The position numbers were made by a program, and so were the translations under genes. The notes under the pieces are model-generated. The model saw only the letters and a list, made by a program, of their open reading frames with translations. It searched no databases and was not told the origin of the DNA. This document shows positions 36,219-45,777 of a stretch of DNA of 64,000 bases, piece by piece; positions within the stretch are counted from its first letter, which is position 1, and every line of letters begins with the position of its first letter. The DNA is from Enterococcus mundtii (GTDB taxonomy: Bacteria; Bacillota; Bacilli; Lactobacillales; Enterococcaceae), in contig NZ_CP025473.1 in NCBI RefSeq assembly GCF_003957375.1, forward strand, positions 2,009,501 through 2,073,500, in the 5' to 3' direction.

Positions 36219-38000
36219 TTACACTTGTTTTCTTCTATAGAAAAGAAGTGTCACTACATAGATAAGTACTGCACCTACCATGATCCACCAATTATTTCTT
36301 TCCCCATTTGTTTGAGGGAAAAGCTGTTGATTCTGTGATTGTTCATTCTTGATGGACGGATCATCATTATTGGTGTTTGATTCAACGGCTAGCGCTACTT
36401 TATTTTCACGTCTATCGTTCATTTGCATCATACCTGATCCATCGCTTTCAACTGTCCCATCTCCAGTGATAATAGGCTTGTCAGACTCGTTTGTTGATGA
36501 AATACTACTAGAACTACTTGTTGTGGTACTTGTATCTGATTGCTTTCCATTTTCACCTGGATAGGTACTGCTTTCACTCGTGCTTGCTTCTGCAATCCTT
36601 TCACTTGTGCTTGGTGCTGTACTGCTTTCATTTGTGCTTGCTTCTGTACTGCTTTCATTTGTGCTTGTGCTGTACTGCTTTCACTTGTGCTTGGTGCTGT
36701 ACTGCTTTCATTTGTGCTTGCTTCTGTACTGCTTTCACTTGTGCTTGGTGCTGTACTGCTTTCATTTGTTGGTGCTGTACTGCTTTCACTTGTGCTTGGT
36801 GCTGTACTGCTTTCACTTGTGCTTGGGCTGTACTGCTTTCACTTGTGCTTGTGCTGTACTGCTTTCACTTGTGCTTGGTGCTGTACTGCTTTCACTTGTG
36901 CTTGGTGCTGTACTGCTTTCACTTGTGCTTGGTGCTGTACTGCTTTCGCTCGTGCTTGGTGCTGTACTGCTACTTATTGTATCCGTCGTGTCATCATGCG
37001 TATTGGTTTCAGTAAAAAATTCATTTGGGTCCCAACGATTTGTTGTAGCATTCAAGATCACATTTTTCCCTATGATCGTTCCATCTTGACTTTGATTGAC
37101 TGTAATATCCGTACAAGGTGCAATAATCGTCCCTTGGAAAGGCGCATTGATTTCTAGATTTTCTGTTAGATTACCAAAATTCCAAGAAATATTGGCATCA
37201 GAAAAATCTTCTGTTTGATGATTGGAACGTTTATTATATTGGATTTGGGATTGTACCGAAAAATTAGTCGGTGCATCTACAACATTGATTACAAGTACTT
37301 TTTCCTGAGGATTGTTGATTCGTAAAGGGGTATTCTTTGCCAGAACAGAAGCAGTAACATTGATGACATAGGGCTGATCCCCAACCAGATTTGTACAGTC
37401 AATCACACGATTATTCATATCAGGGAAATCATCTGGCGTATATGTTTTTAATGGATCTAACGACATCAACATATTGGATGTCAGCATTAAATTTTCAAAC
37501 TCTTTGTTGAAATCAATATATTGAGCATCTTCTCGATCTTGATAGAACTCATCCACTGACAAGTGATCCAACTTTGTTCCATTGACCACTATCTTATCAT
37601 TTTCCGTCGTGATCACATTGTTTGATCCCACAATAAATTTATTCGATCGTTTATCTGAAGCCGCGGTTTCTGCTGAGCTAATAATTGTCTTAACGGATTG
37701 TGCATAATTGATCTCTTTATTTAAATCCCCTGTACTGATCGATGTACCGAAGTTATTCGTTGCTGATAGGACACCCGTTGCTACATTCCCCTCTGTATGC
37801 GCATTGATGGTCGTTTTTTCTTTTGCGAACACGTGGAACTGAGAAGCAATCCCTAAAACTCCATAATCACCCGTCAAATCATCATAAACACTTCCTGGAT
37901 CTTGTGGAAGAAATGTCTCAGCCATTGCTTGGAGTGGAAAAAACAAATGGAGAAACAAAACAGATATTAGAGAAAGATTCATAATTTTGTTTTTGAACAT
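36219..38000 (-). pseudogene. sortase-anchored surface protein with choice-of-anchor A domain, frame broken in repeats
   Basis: Starts at the ATG 38000 with a signal peptide ending AMAET. A large domain (GVLGIASQFHVFAKEKTTIN, GNVATGVLSATNNFGT, TIIAPCTDITVNQ) matches the choice-of-anchor A family of adhesins. A Ser/Thr-rich wall-spanning tract of 15 repeats follows (unit SSTAPSTSE), and the frame-restored end carries a sortase signal QQLFPQTNGE, a membrane helix and RRKQV. Three repeat units are 26 instead of 27 bases, so as written translation stops after about 395 residues without the anchor; the three losses sum to a codon and the anchor lies again in the starting frame. Adhesin role is inferred. 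Confidence 0.83.
36565..36963 (-). repeat. 15-copy tandem repeat encoding SSTAPSTSE
   Basis: Units of 27 bases begin with GTACTGCTTTCA on the plus strand. Eleven are full length, one (36753-36776) lacks three bases in frame, and three (36646-36671, 36804-36829, 36830-36855) lack one base each. The sum, 399 bases, is a multiple of three. Two unit types alternate (AP-STSE and EA-STNE). Slippage during replication or assembly is expected here. Confidence 0.9.
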
Positions 38001-38284
38001 TTTTTCATCTCTTTTCTTCGATATATGAAATTTAATAACATAAAAACACTCGTAAGTATATACCTGAAAATCGATAAAATACACATTTTTCTGAAATTAT
38101 ATAGAAAAATTACATTAATTCATACATTCCTCATTTACCATAACGCATAGTATTTATGTTCTTTCACAATTATTTTTGGATTATGTGATATTCCTCACTT
38201 TTTTATTAATAAAAAAAGACACACCTTTTCAGGTATGCCTGCATTTTGTTAATCTGGTAAGCTTGATTGAGCAATAAAAACTCA

Positions 38285-38860
38285 CTAGATGATTTTCTTT
38301 TGCATATGATCATACAGATGTCCACTGATCGTTCGTTCCCCAATTACTGTGAACCCATGGCGCTCGTACAATTTTCTAGCTTGCGGGTTTTGCTTATCGC
38401 AACTTAGTCCAATGACATCGCGGTTTTGTTTTTTGACGATTGGTGGCAAGGCTTCTAACAAAGAGGAACCGATTCCTTGTCCTCTAAATTCTTCTGAAAC
38501 ACAGATAGAATCTAAATACCATTCATCAGGGAATGTTTCTCTATCCGTAAACATTTTTACTTGCTCATAAATGCCATGCTTTTGTAAGATTTTTTCTAAC
38601 GGTTGGTCGATGATTGGTTCTTCTTCATCTGTATAACCGTAAACGATTCCTGCTACCTTGCCTTCTCGCTCATCAACGATCCCTCTTGTATAGCTGTAAC
38701 GATAGTCTGGGTCTGTAATAGCTTCTTCCAAGACTTCTAATGTTTTTTCTTCACCGTACTTTAAAAGAAACGGTAGATCCATATCTTTCAATATAACTAA
38801 AATAAGCGGAGCGATAGCTGCCGCATCTTCTTTTTTTGCATTACGAATCATTTCTGACAC
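38285..38860 (-). CDS. GNAT-family N-acetyltransferase
   Basis: 191 residues. N-terminal MIRNAKKEDAAAIAPLI is typical, and the acetyl-CoA loop is LDSICVSEEFRGQGIGSSLLEAL (about 116-138), followed by LSCDKQNPQARKLYERHGFTV. The middle acidic segment (YTDEEEPIIDQPLEKILQ) resembles the YhfO-type subgroup. Substrate unknown. Separate promoter region; 280 bases to the surface protein hold no gene that I see. Confidence 0.86.
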   Translation of the reverse strand: MSEMIRNAKKEDAAAIAPLILVILKDMDLPFLLKYGEEKTLEVLEEAITDPDYRYSYTRGIVDEREGKVAGIVYGYTDEEEPIIDQPLEKILQKHGIYEQVKMFTDRETFPDEWYLDSICVSEEFRGQGIGSSLLEALPPIVKKQNRDVIGLSCDKQNPQARKLYERHGFTVIGERTISGHLYDHMQKKII

Positions 38861-38904
38861 TCCTTTTTTTCATTTTACCATAATGAAATCTCAGAGCAAA
38901 ACAG

Positions 38905-39084
38905 CTAATTCAAATAATCTTCAATTTTTTGTGTCACGAAATAACCATTTGAAACGATTGCTTTTGCTTCAAAACGACAGTAGGGGCAAACGATCGGCAT
39001 CTCTTTTTTTACGTGTTCAACGATATGATTTACTTCTTCATAAGTGAATTTTTTCCCACAGTTTGGACAAACCATTTTTTGCAT
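38905..39084 (-). CDS. 59-residue zinc-ribbon protein
   Basis: An ATG at 39084 with GAGGG seven bases upstream opens a frame of 59 residues: MQKMVCPNCGKKFTYEEV, then EMPIVCPYCRFEAKAI and a tail ending EDYLN. Two CPxC knuckles 30 residues apart form a probable rubredoxin-type zinc ribbon. Such small proteins often bind nucleic acid or partner enzymes. No family name is claimed. Confidence 0.7.
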   Translation of the reverse strand: MQKMVCPNCGKKFTYEEVNHIVEHVKKEMPIVCPYCRFEAKAIVSNGYFVTQKIEDYLN

Positions 39085-39163
39085 GATTCCCTCAATCCCT
39101 TCTTTGTTTTACACTTTTAGCTTACTCTTATCTAGAAAAAAGAGAAGTGAAACCACTTCTCTT

Positions 39164-39673
39164 TCAAGCACTGATCAGTACATCTTCTAAACGTTTCGGT
39201 CCATCAACGGCTACACAATAATACAATTGACCACTTTTTGTCGTGATTTCCCAACTTTTTGCTTTCCCGTGATGCTTCCCGACTTTATGGACTGCTTCTT
39301 TCATTGCTGCCTGTGGATGTTTTACTTGATGGATCGTTTTCAAGTGAAAGAATTGCCCTGGTTCGTTTCGGCTTTTATCAACAACCATCGTCTTTCCTGA
39401 GATTGGATTCACTGTGATCACTCGATTGGGAGTATAAAAAATATATTCATACATCTTTTTATTACTTTGGTCTTCGTCTAATTGGTTGAACTGGATACGA
39501 CTGACTTTCTCTTCATGGTACTCATCTCGCAAAATAGACACTGCCTTTTGCAATGAGATTTGATATTCTTGGTCACTGATGTCATCAAAAGAAAAGTTTG
39601 CATCCAATAGTCCTAACGAAGCCGCTAAGCTAACAATGATAGCAATCGATGCTGCAATGATTATTTTTTTCAT
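39164..39673 (-). CDS. membrane-anchored PepSY-domain protein
   Basis: About 169 residues from the ATG at 39673 (GGGGAG site). One N-terminal helix (IIIAASIAIIVSLAASLGLL) anchors it; the outside part has two PepSY-like repeats, ISLQKAVSILRDEYHEEKVSRI (about 36-57) and AAMKEAVHKVGKHHGKAKSWEI. PepSY domains are thought to inhibit or bind extracellular proteases. An upstream frame overlapping the VOC gene is not used, as it lacks a ribosome site. Confidence 0.78.
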   Translation of the reverse strand: MKKIIIAASIAIIVSLAASLGLLDANFSFDDISDQEYQISLQKAVSILRDEYHEEKVSRIQFNQLDEDQSNKKMYEYIFYTPNRVITVNPISGKTMVVDKSRNEPGQFFHLKTIHQVKHPQAAMKEAVHKVGKHHGKAKSWEITTKSGQLYYCVAVDGPKRLEDVLISA

Positions 39674-39764
39674 TCCATTCTCTCCCCGTTTTTTACTAGA
39701 ATAACAAGAAATAGGAAAGAAAAAAATCGAATGAACGAAAGAAAAAGTGACAAATTTGTTACCT

Positions 39765-40145
39765 TTATTCGTGTAACTCCAACGGCAATCCGTCTGGATC
39801 AAAAAAGAAAGTCATTTTTTCGCCTGTAAAGGTATCGATACGGACTGGTTCAGTTTCAATCCCCAATTCTTGTAATTCCGCGACTGTTTCTTCGATATGT
39901 TCCACTTTGAATGCTAAGTGCCTCAAACCACAAGCTTCTGGATAGCTCGGTCTTTTAGGTGCATCTTTGATGCCGAAAATCTCAAGCTCCATATCTCCTA
40001 GTTTTAAATCTAACTTATAATCGCCACGGTCTTCTCGATAATTTTCACGAATAACTTCAAAACCTAGCAAATCAACATAAAAAGCACGTGACTTTTGATA
40101 ATCCGACACAATGATCGCAACATGGTGAACGGTTGTTAAATTCAT
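39765..40145 (-). CDS. VOC-family glyoxalase-like protein (YaeR type)
   Basis: About 126 residues. Paired beta-alpha-beta modules: TTVHHVAIIVSDYQKSRAFYVDLLGFEV with metal His, LKLGDMELEIFGI, LRHLAFKVEHIEETVAELQE with second His, and KMTFFFDPDGLPLELHE with the metal Glu at the end. This is the YaeR/SMU1112-like subfamily of metal-dependent lyases, of unknown substrate. Start at the ATG 40145. Confidence 0.86.
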   Translation of the reverse strand: MNLTTVHHVAIIVSDYQKSRAFYVDLLGFEVIRENYREDRGDYKLDLKLGDMELEIFGIKDAPKRPSYPEACGLRHLAFKVEHIEETVAELQELGIETEPVRIDTFTGEKMTFFFDPDGLPLELHE

Positions 40146-40423
40146 TCTCACACTTCCAATCTTTTTGTTTCCTTTATCTTATCAGTACTTTTAAACATAG
40201 CAAAGATTTTTCTCCCGCTGCACAAAAAAAGAGAGACCACATCAAATGGCCTCTTACTTTTCATCATTTGAAAGTAAATGTTTCTCAGAAAACAATAAAA
40301 TCGAATAATAACATATATTTTTTTTAAATGAAAGACTAGAAATAAATTTTAAAAGGAATACAATAATTTGTGTCTCTAAAAATAAGAAAGCACTATATAT
40401 TGTGTTTTAAGGGGTTTTTTATT

Positions 40424-41170
40424 ATGAGTAATTATTTCAGATTTTTGATTCATCAATTGAAAGGCTGGCCACAACAAAATTATTATCTATTCTATTTTAG
40501 CCTAGGTTGCCAAGTCATGACACTTGTGAATCAGCCAATCACTTGGTTGTCGATCATTACTTTTATCGGGACAAATCTAGGGGTGTTATGTATTTTATCA
40601 ATCAATGCCGCTAAATCAGTCAACGGTATTCTAGGAATTCTCTCTGCTATTTGTTTTATCGTTGTTGGCTTTTCTGCCAAAAACTATTTAAGTATCGGCG
40701 AACAAATTGCTTATATGGTCACATTGGATATCCCAGTTTTATTAAGTAAAGAATGGAATCATAATATGGCTTCTAAAATTCGAGAATTTAGTGGGAAAAG
40801 TTGGTTGATTGCATTAACCGGGACTGTTTTCGTTTACTTGATTTCAGGTTATTTGATTGGTACGTATACAGACGACCCTCGTCCTTGGATCGATGCCATT
40901 GCTTTTTCGATCAGTCTTTCTGCCGGAATCATTAGCTTCCTTCGCTACAACAATCAGTATTATTGGTGGCTTGCTTCTGGTCTTGCACAAATGGTCTTAT
41001 GGTATGTTTCCTATACCCATGGGTCTGCTAGTTTAGCGATGTTTATCAATAGCTCTGTTTACTTGATCAATGATTTATTAGCCTTTACTGTCTCTCCTTG
41101 GTACAACAAAAAAGAAAGAGCGCGAATGCAGCGTATGGAAGCAGAATATTTTTCGCACCATGTTTCTTGA
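40424..41170 (+). CDS. pnuC: nicotinamide riboside/mononucleotide transporter PnuC
   Basis: About 248 residues from the ATG at 40424 (AAGGGG site). Six or seven membrane segments with family motifs ITFIGTNLGVLCILSINAAKS and YNNQYYWWLASGLAQMVLWY, which line the substrate channel in PnuC. The C-terminus is basic. PnuC takes up nicotinamide riboside for NAD salvage, with phosphorylation inside the cell driving net uptake. Monocistronic. Confidence 0.88.
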   Translation: MSNYFRFLIHQLKGWPQQNYYLFYFSLGCQVMTLVNQPITWLSIITFIGTNLGVLCILSINAAKSVNGILGILSAICFIVVGFSAKNYLSIGEQIAYMVTLDIPVLLSKEWNHNMASKIREFSGKSWLIALTGTVFVYLISGYLIGTYTDDPRPWIDAIAFSISLSAGIISFLRYNNQYYWWLASGLAQMVLWYVSYTHGSASLAMFINSSVYLINDLLAFTVSPWYNKKERARMQRMEAEYFSHHVS

Positions 41171-41231
41171 TGGAAAACACTAAATAACCTTGTACTAGAA
41201 ATTGGTTTGTTTTCAAACCTCTTACTAAAGC

Positions 41232-41264
41232 GAGAAAGTCACCCAAAATAGGCTGGGACTTTCC
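41232..41264. repeat. hairpin between converging genes
   Basis: GAGAAAGTC and GACTTTCCTC pair with a partly paired ACCC/GGCTGG centre. No T run, so terminator function is weakly supported. Confidence 0.35.
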
Positions 41265-41317
41265 TCACTTATTTCTAGGTATCATCATACCAAGATTCTC
41301 TCAGCGATTCGAGTCAC

Positions 41318-42583
41318 CTAAATCAAATCCTTGAGCAACATTCTAATGTCTTCATCCAGCGTTTGTATCACTGATTCCAATTCTTGGAACTTTTTTAATG
41401 CAAGCTGTTGTTCTGAAGTAAATACATAGTCTGCTTGTTCATATTCTTGGAGCAAAGAGGCGACGGATTGTTTTTTGATTTTCTTTGCAAGTTCTTGCCA
41501 TTCAGTTTCTGTCACAGTTTTTGTTGTAGCTTGCTGTTTTTCTTCGCGTTCTTTACGTAAAATCTTTAAAAAACCATTTCTCATCACCCGAGGGATACTG
41601 TCGAAAAAGCCAGTTGTAAATCCATAACGCTGATATTGTTGCCAAACAAAATGATAAATTTGCGGTTGGATAAAACGCTGTTCTTTTGCTAATTGATCGA
41701 CGTCTACAGCTTCATTCTTCGATCCTTCTCGCAGACTAGCGATAAACTCTGCAAAAAAAGCGACAGATGGTTGGCTTGTCTCAACCATTGAAACAGACGA
41801 CCAATCTTTTTGGAGAAATAGTTGATAATTAGTCAAGAACGCTTCAACGTCTTTAGTCAAATCTTCTGAAAAATCCTCAAATAATGATTTTTTCTCAAGG
41901 ATTTTTTTCGGCTTTTCTTTTGCCTGATAGCTAACTTGTTGGATGTACTTTTCCATTGCTTGATAGTCTGCCAGATAAATCGGTAACTGGGCATGACGAA
42001 ATTCGGCGATTCGTGTAGTTCGCTTTTTATCTGGTAAAATCGGTTGTTTCAGTCGGCGATTATGATACAACATTAGACAATATTCTTGCCATAGTCGTTC
42101 AGGAAAGGCAATATTTTGTTGTTTCAGCCAGAGGATCTCATCCAGCGCTAGATCCACTTTAGTCATTCCCTGATTGATCGACGCTGCAACTGTTGGACTA
42201 ACGTGCAAGTGTTCTGCAAAATGATTGATCCCTAGTTTTAATTCCTTCCCCGTTTTAGGGGAACGAACGATATATTGGACTTTCAGTTCACGGCCACATT
42301 CACAATAAAGTTTTTGTTGTCTGCGTGATGTGCGATAAAATGGATTGATCTTAAAGTCGGAAAAAATCCAATCCGTTGCTGCTAAATAGTTTTCTTCCAA
42401 AAACTGCGAGTGGATCAAATAACGACGATGTTGATCCATGACAACTCGTTGTTGTTTCGTCAATCGTTCATAGATTTCCCATCGTTGGCTACTTGTATAT
42501 TGTTTGGAGATTTTTATTGGGTAGTGTTGCTTGATTTCTTTTGGGAACCATTCGTCAAAAATTGCTTGCCAACTTTCATTCAT
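41318..42583 (-). CDS. conserved hypothetical protein, 421 residues
   Basis: From the ATG at 42583 (GAAAGG site). Soluble, basic and largely helical, with no signal peptide. A CECGRELKVQYIVRSPKTG segment (about 94-112) has a short CxC pair and reads like a zinc-knuckle or beta hairpin; the following INHFAEHLHVSPTVAASINQG looks helix-turn-helix-like. The last part has IPRVMRNGFLKILRKEREEK. I do not recognise the family or infer a function. Confidence 0.6.
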   Translation of the reverse strand: MNESWQAIFDEWFPKEIKQHYPIKISKQYTSSQRWEIYERLTKQQRVVMDQHRRYLIHSQFLEENYLAATDWIFSDFKINPFYRTSRRQQKLYCECGRELKVQYIVRSPKTGKELKLGINHFAEHLHVSPTVAASINQGMTKVDLALDEILWLKQQNIAFPERLWQEYCLMLYHNRRLKQPILPDKKRTTRIAEFRHAQLPIYLADYQAMEKYIQQVSYQAKEKPKKILEKKSLFEDFSEDLTKDVEAFLTNYQLFLQKDWSSVSMVETSQPSVAFFAEFIASLREGSKNEAVDVDQLAKEQRFIQPQIYHFVWQQYQRYGFTTGFFDSIPRVMRNGFLKILRKEREEKQQATTKTVTETEWQELAKKIKKQSVASLLQEYEQADYVFTSEQQLALKKFQELESVIQTLDEDIRMLLKDLI

Positions 42584-42641
42584 ACCTTTCACCTGCCTTT
42601 CTAAATTAAGAGAGTAAAAATAAATACGTTCAAAGAGCAAC

Positions 42642-42679
42642 AAAAAAGCCGAAAATAATGTGAGCTATTTTCGGCTTTT
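42642..42679. terminator. hairpin terminator upstream of the 421-residue gene
   Basis: AAAAAAGCCGAAAATA pairs with TATTTTCGGCTTTT around 8 bases. On the minus strand a T run follows, so it ends the pcp transcript. Confidence 0.7.
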
Positions 42680-42805
42680 CGCTTTTTTCATACGTGAAGC
42701 TGCGGGTGTGACAGCAGGGTCTTGCACTTGCTGTTGGAGGTCAGCTTCTGGAACACCATTTATCTGGTTGTAGGGGCACAAGATAACGATTGTCCTAGAT
42801 CTCAT
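42665..42805 (-). CDS. possible 46-residue peptide after pcp
   Basis: Minus-strand frame from ATG 42805, reading MRSRTIVILCPYNQINGVPE then DLQQQVQDPAVTPAASRMKK to a basic end AKSRK. It ends within the terminator hairpin of the pcp transcript. Codon use is plausible, but the ribosome site is poor, so it may be the end of a lost gene. Confidence 0.3.
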   Translation of the reverse strand: MRSRTIVILCPYNQINGVPEADLQQQVQDPAVTPAASRMKKAKSRK

Positions 42806-42833
42806 CTACCACTTGCTTCGCTTCAGCAAACTC

Positions 42834-43478
42834 TCAGTGAGTTGTTCCTGCGTTACCTGAAATATCTTCTTTGTTGTTTACTGCTGCTTCTACCGCATAA
42901 GTCAATGAAGCCGCAATATCATCAAGTGACATTGCCGGTGTCCCTACAGGGCGATCGATGACTTGATCTGGTGAGAATGGCACATGGATAAAGCCTCCAC
43001 GAATCGTTGGGAACTCTGTTTCAATCAAGTGTAATAATCGATACATGATGTCGTTGCATACAAACGTACCAGCTGTATAAGAAATATAGGCTGGTAAACC
43101 ATGTTCGTGTACATTTTTTGTCATTGCTTTGATTGGTAATGAAGTAAAGTAAGCAGCTGGGCCGTCTGCTTCTAACGGCGTATCAAAGGGCTGGTTGCCT
43201 TCATTATCTGCAATACGTGCTTCAGCTAGATTGATTGCTACACGTTCAAAAGAAATCGCTGAACGTCCACCTGCTTGACCAACACAAATCACGATTTCAG
43301 GTTGATGTTCTTGGATTGCTTCTTTTACGACTTGACCACTTTTACCAAAAACAGTGGGAACTTCTAATTTGATGATTTCTGCACCGGCAATCTCAGACGG
43401 CATTTTTTTGACTGCTTCATAGGCAGGATTTACTTTATCTCCACCAAATGGATCAAAACCAGTTACGAGTACTTTCAT
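42834..43478 (-). CDS. pcp: pyrrolidone-carboxylate peptidase
   Basis: 214 residues, normal family length. The catalytic triad is visible: Glu in [20 protein letters not shown] (about 78-97), Cys in [18 protein letters not shown] (about 137-154) and His in [13 protein letters not shown] (about 161-173). It removes N-terminal pyroglutamate from peptides in the cytosol. The genes for the putative 5-oxoproline transporter (DUF969/DUF979) lie directly upstream, which argues for a shared function in pyroglutamate metabolism. Confidence 0.95.
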   Translation of the reverse strand: MKVLVTGFDPFGGDKVNPAYEAVKKMPSEIAGAEIIKLEVPTVFGKSGQVVKEAIQEHQPEIVICVGQAGGRSAISFERVAINLAEARIADNEGNQPFDTPLEADGPAAYFTSLPIKAMTKNVHEHGLPAYISYTAGTFVCNDIMYRLLHLIETEFPTIRGGFIHVPFSPDQVIDRPVGTPAMSLDDIAASLTYAVEAAVNNKEDISGNAGTTH

Positions 43479-43666
43479 TTTTCATTCCTCCATTATTCTA
43501 TAAAATGATGCGTCCCATTCATCCTTCAAAGATCTATCTAAACATTAAAATTTGATTGTTTCTCACGCGTGTATTTAGTACTTTCAGTGAGTCATTCTTA
43601 TTAGAAGGACTCAGTGTCTATCTATTTTAACAAAAAATAGTCAATAATGAAATGCTTAGCTGTTCA

Positions 43667-43717
43667 GAAAAAGAATCAATCTTCTCCATATTTTATGGAA
43701 ATCATTGATTCTTTTTC
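43667..43717 (-). terminator. Rho-independent terminator after DUF979 gene
   Basis: GAAAAAGAATCAAT (43667-43680) pairs perfectly with 43704-43717; read-through towards pcp is probably limited, so pcp likely has its own promoter in 43479-43660. Confidence 0.75.
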
Positions 43718-43727
43718 GCTCAAGATA

Positions 43728-44681
43728 CTATTTAAATAAAATCATATAGACGATTTGGAAAACCAGCATGAATACAGCAACAAATAGTTGATTCTTGATC
43801 ACGCCGTATTTATCTTTCATTTCTAACATCGCCACTGGTACTACGTTAAAGTTAGCAGCCATCGGTGTCAACAACGTCCCACAGAAACCGCATGTCAACG
43901 CGACCATACCGATCAATGCTGGATTAGCCCCTTGACTAAAGACAAAAGGCGCACCGATTCCGACTGTCATGACGGTGATTGCCGCAAAAGCATTCCCCAT
44001 GATCACTGTAAATAGAACCATGCCTAGCGCATAGATGATGATACCAATATTGACATTTCCTTCTGGAACGATCGTACCGACAGCACTAGAAATCACGGTA
44101 CCAACACCTGCACTCGTGAAGACCGCACCTAACGAAGCTAAGAGCATCGGTAACATACTTAAAGGACCGACTGTACCTAACATGTCTGAAGCATCATCCA
44201 AGAAAGTCGTTGGGCGATTATCTCTTGAAAAGAACATCAAGATCAACATTGCTACAAATACCCCAACACCTACACCGACTAAAGCACCTAAATCAGTGAA
44301 TAGTGCGAATAAAATGGCAAAGATCCCAATACTCAATGCCGGAATAAAGATTTTCATCCCTAATTTATCTGACATTTTTTCCATGTATTCTTTTGATGGC
44401 AAACGACTTGCACCTTTACTTACCCTTTTTGTGATTGCTGGGATCGTCATCGCGAAAATCAAGATTCCGTTGTAAGTTGGAGATATCCAACGTCCAGCAG
44501 AAATCACGACTCCTAAAACTGTCCAGAAAAAGGCAGAACCAAATCGATGAGGGTTACTCTTATCAAAGGCATTACGAAGGCCCGTATAAATCAAGACTAA
44601 TCCCATCAAGATATATAAGATTTCCAATAATTTTTCACTTAACAATATTTCAGAATTTGTAAAAAAGTTCAAAAAATCCAT
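43728..44681 (-). CDS. DUF979 family membrane protein (5-oxoproline transporter subunit)
   Basis: 317 residues and about nine membrane segments. Recognisable by FGSAFFWTVLGVVISAGRW, VGPLSMLPMLLASLGAVFTSAG and GFCGTLLTPMAANFNVVPVAML. DUF979 and DUF969 are encoded side by side next to pcp in many Gram-positive bacteria and are annotated as subunits of a 5-oxoproline transporter, a role based mainly on context. The start lies one base from the DUF969 stop, so the two are translationally coupled. Confidence 0.85.
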   Translation of the reverse strand: MDFLNFFTNSEILLSEKLLEILYILMGLVLIYTGLRNAFDKSNPHRFGSAFFWTVLGVVISAGRWISPTYNGILIFAMTIPAITKRVSKGASRLPSKEYMEKMSDKLGMKIFIPALSIGIFAILFALFTDLGALVGVGVGVFVAMLILMFFSRDNRPTTFLDDASDMLGTVGPLSMLPMLLASLGAVFTSAGVGTVISSAVGTIVPEGNVNIGIIIYALGMVLFTVIMGNAFAAITVMTVGIGAPFVFSQGANPALIGMVALTCGFCGTLLTPMAANFNVVPVAMLEMKDKYGVIKNQLFVAVFMLVFQIVYMILFK

Positions 44682-44682
44682 C

Positions 44683-45369
44683 TTATTTCTCCTTTCCTGA
44701 ATAGTATTTCTTCGCTAATTTCTTTTCTTTTAGATAAAAATAGACACTCGCCACGACTAGAGCTGTGATTGCGACTGGTATTTGCACCAATGCCAACTGA
44801 CCAAGAGTTACCTCGTAGCCTAAGTCTTTTAATGTGGATTGTACTAATAAAGCACCGGCTCCACCGATAAATAGTACTTGACCAAAGAACCAACAAATAT
44901 TTTCCATTGCTGAAGACATTCCTTTTAATTCCTCTTCATGTTCCGGATTGACGGTTAATCCTTTTGATTCAACGGTACCTAACGCCATTGGCATGATGAT
45001 TGGACGTACAAAGCCGGCCACCCCACCAAAGCTGACATTGAAAGCTGCAAAGATCATTCGGAAAACACCATAAATATCGATGATCATTCCAGCGGATACC
45101 TTCTTGAAACGTTTGATCAACGTTGCAGCAGATTCCTTCAGACCATTGCGTTCTAACGTACCAGTTGCTAACATAATAATAATAAAAATTGCCATTCCTC
45201 GGTTATTTACAAAACTTGTACCTAAAGTTTCCAGCATACCTTCAAGTCCTAATCCACCAGTAAATGCGGTCACGACTAACGCAACCATAACGATCAAGAT
45301 CGAATCTAACTTGAAAGCAAAACCAAGAATAACAATCAGTACGCCTAAAAGGCTAAGATAATTTTCCAT
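44683..45369 (-). CDS. DUF969 family membrane protein (5-oxoproline transporter subunit)
   Basis: 228 residues and about six membrane segments. Conserved stretches: LSLLGVLIVILGFAFKLDSI, LERNGLKESAATLIKRFKKVSAG and FGGVAGFVRPIIMPMA. First gene of the pair with DUF979; AGGAGG ribosome site. Function by family and context only. Confidence 0.85.
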   Translation of the reverse strand: MENYLSLLGVLIVILGFAFKLDSILIVMVALVVTAFTGGLGLEGMLETLGTSFVNNRGMAIFIIIMLATGTLERNGLKESAATLIKRFKKVSAGMIIDIYGVFRMIFAAFNVSFGGVAGFVRPIIMPMALGTVESKGLTVNPEHEEELKGMSSAMENICWFFGQVLFIGGAGALLVQSTLKDLGYEVTLGQLALVQIPVAITALVVASVYFYLKEKKLAKKYYSGKEK

Positions 45370-45679
45370 CTGTTTTCCTCCTAAAAATTACATGATATTT
45401 TTTCATTATAAAATAAAATTGATTGAAAATATAGAGAATTCTTACAAAAAAAATAATATATTTCAAAAATTCTGTCAATTCTATAACAACAAATGACTTG
45501 AATTCTTATTTATACTGCCAATTTTCTTGAACTACATAACCTTCTTTGCCTCTAGCTAAGGGATCAAAACTGTAATGTTTGAAACAAAACCTAAAAACAA
45601 ATGAGACATGTTTGGGACATTAGTCCTCTCCCCTAAAATCGAATAAACGACAGGAACTGAAGGAATCTCTTCAAAAAAC

Positions 45680-45755
45680 AAGGCACCATCCACAAGAATT
45701 TGAAGAATAATTTTTGTGGTTGGTGCCTTATTTCTTGAGGCTGAACACTTCTGTC
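45680..45755 (-). repeat. palindromic repeat element, copy C
   Basis: AAGGCACCATCCACAA (45680-45695) pairs with 45714-45729 at 15 of 16 positions, with the loop GAATTTGAAGAATAATTT and the flanking TTATTTCTTGAGGCTGAACACTTCTGTC-like box (split here) shared with copies A and B. On the minus strand a T6 run follows the stem, so it can terminate the TraX transcript. The rest of 45370-45777 holds no gene that I can see. Confidence 0.75.
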
Positions 45756-45777
45756 CAGATCTCGCCTCATTTGTTTC

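Noticed and set aside
36565-36963. Regular repeats that could be mistaken for a CRISPR array
   Set aside because: Units are directly adjacent with no spacers and translate to SSTAPSTSE within a surface protein.
36518-37157. Long rightward open frames rich in Cys, Leu and Phe across the repeat tract
   Set aside because: They are antisense to the Ser/Thr repeats and arise from repeat codon bias; no ribosome sites or family match.
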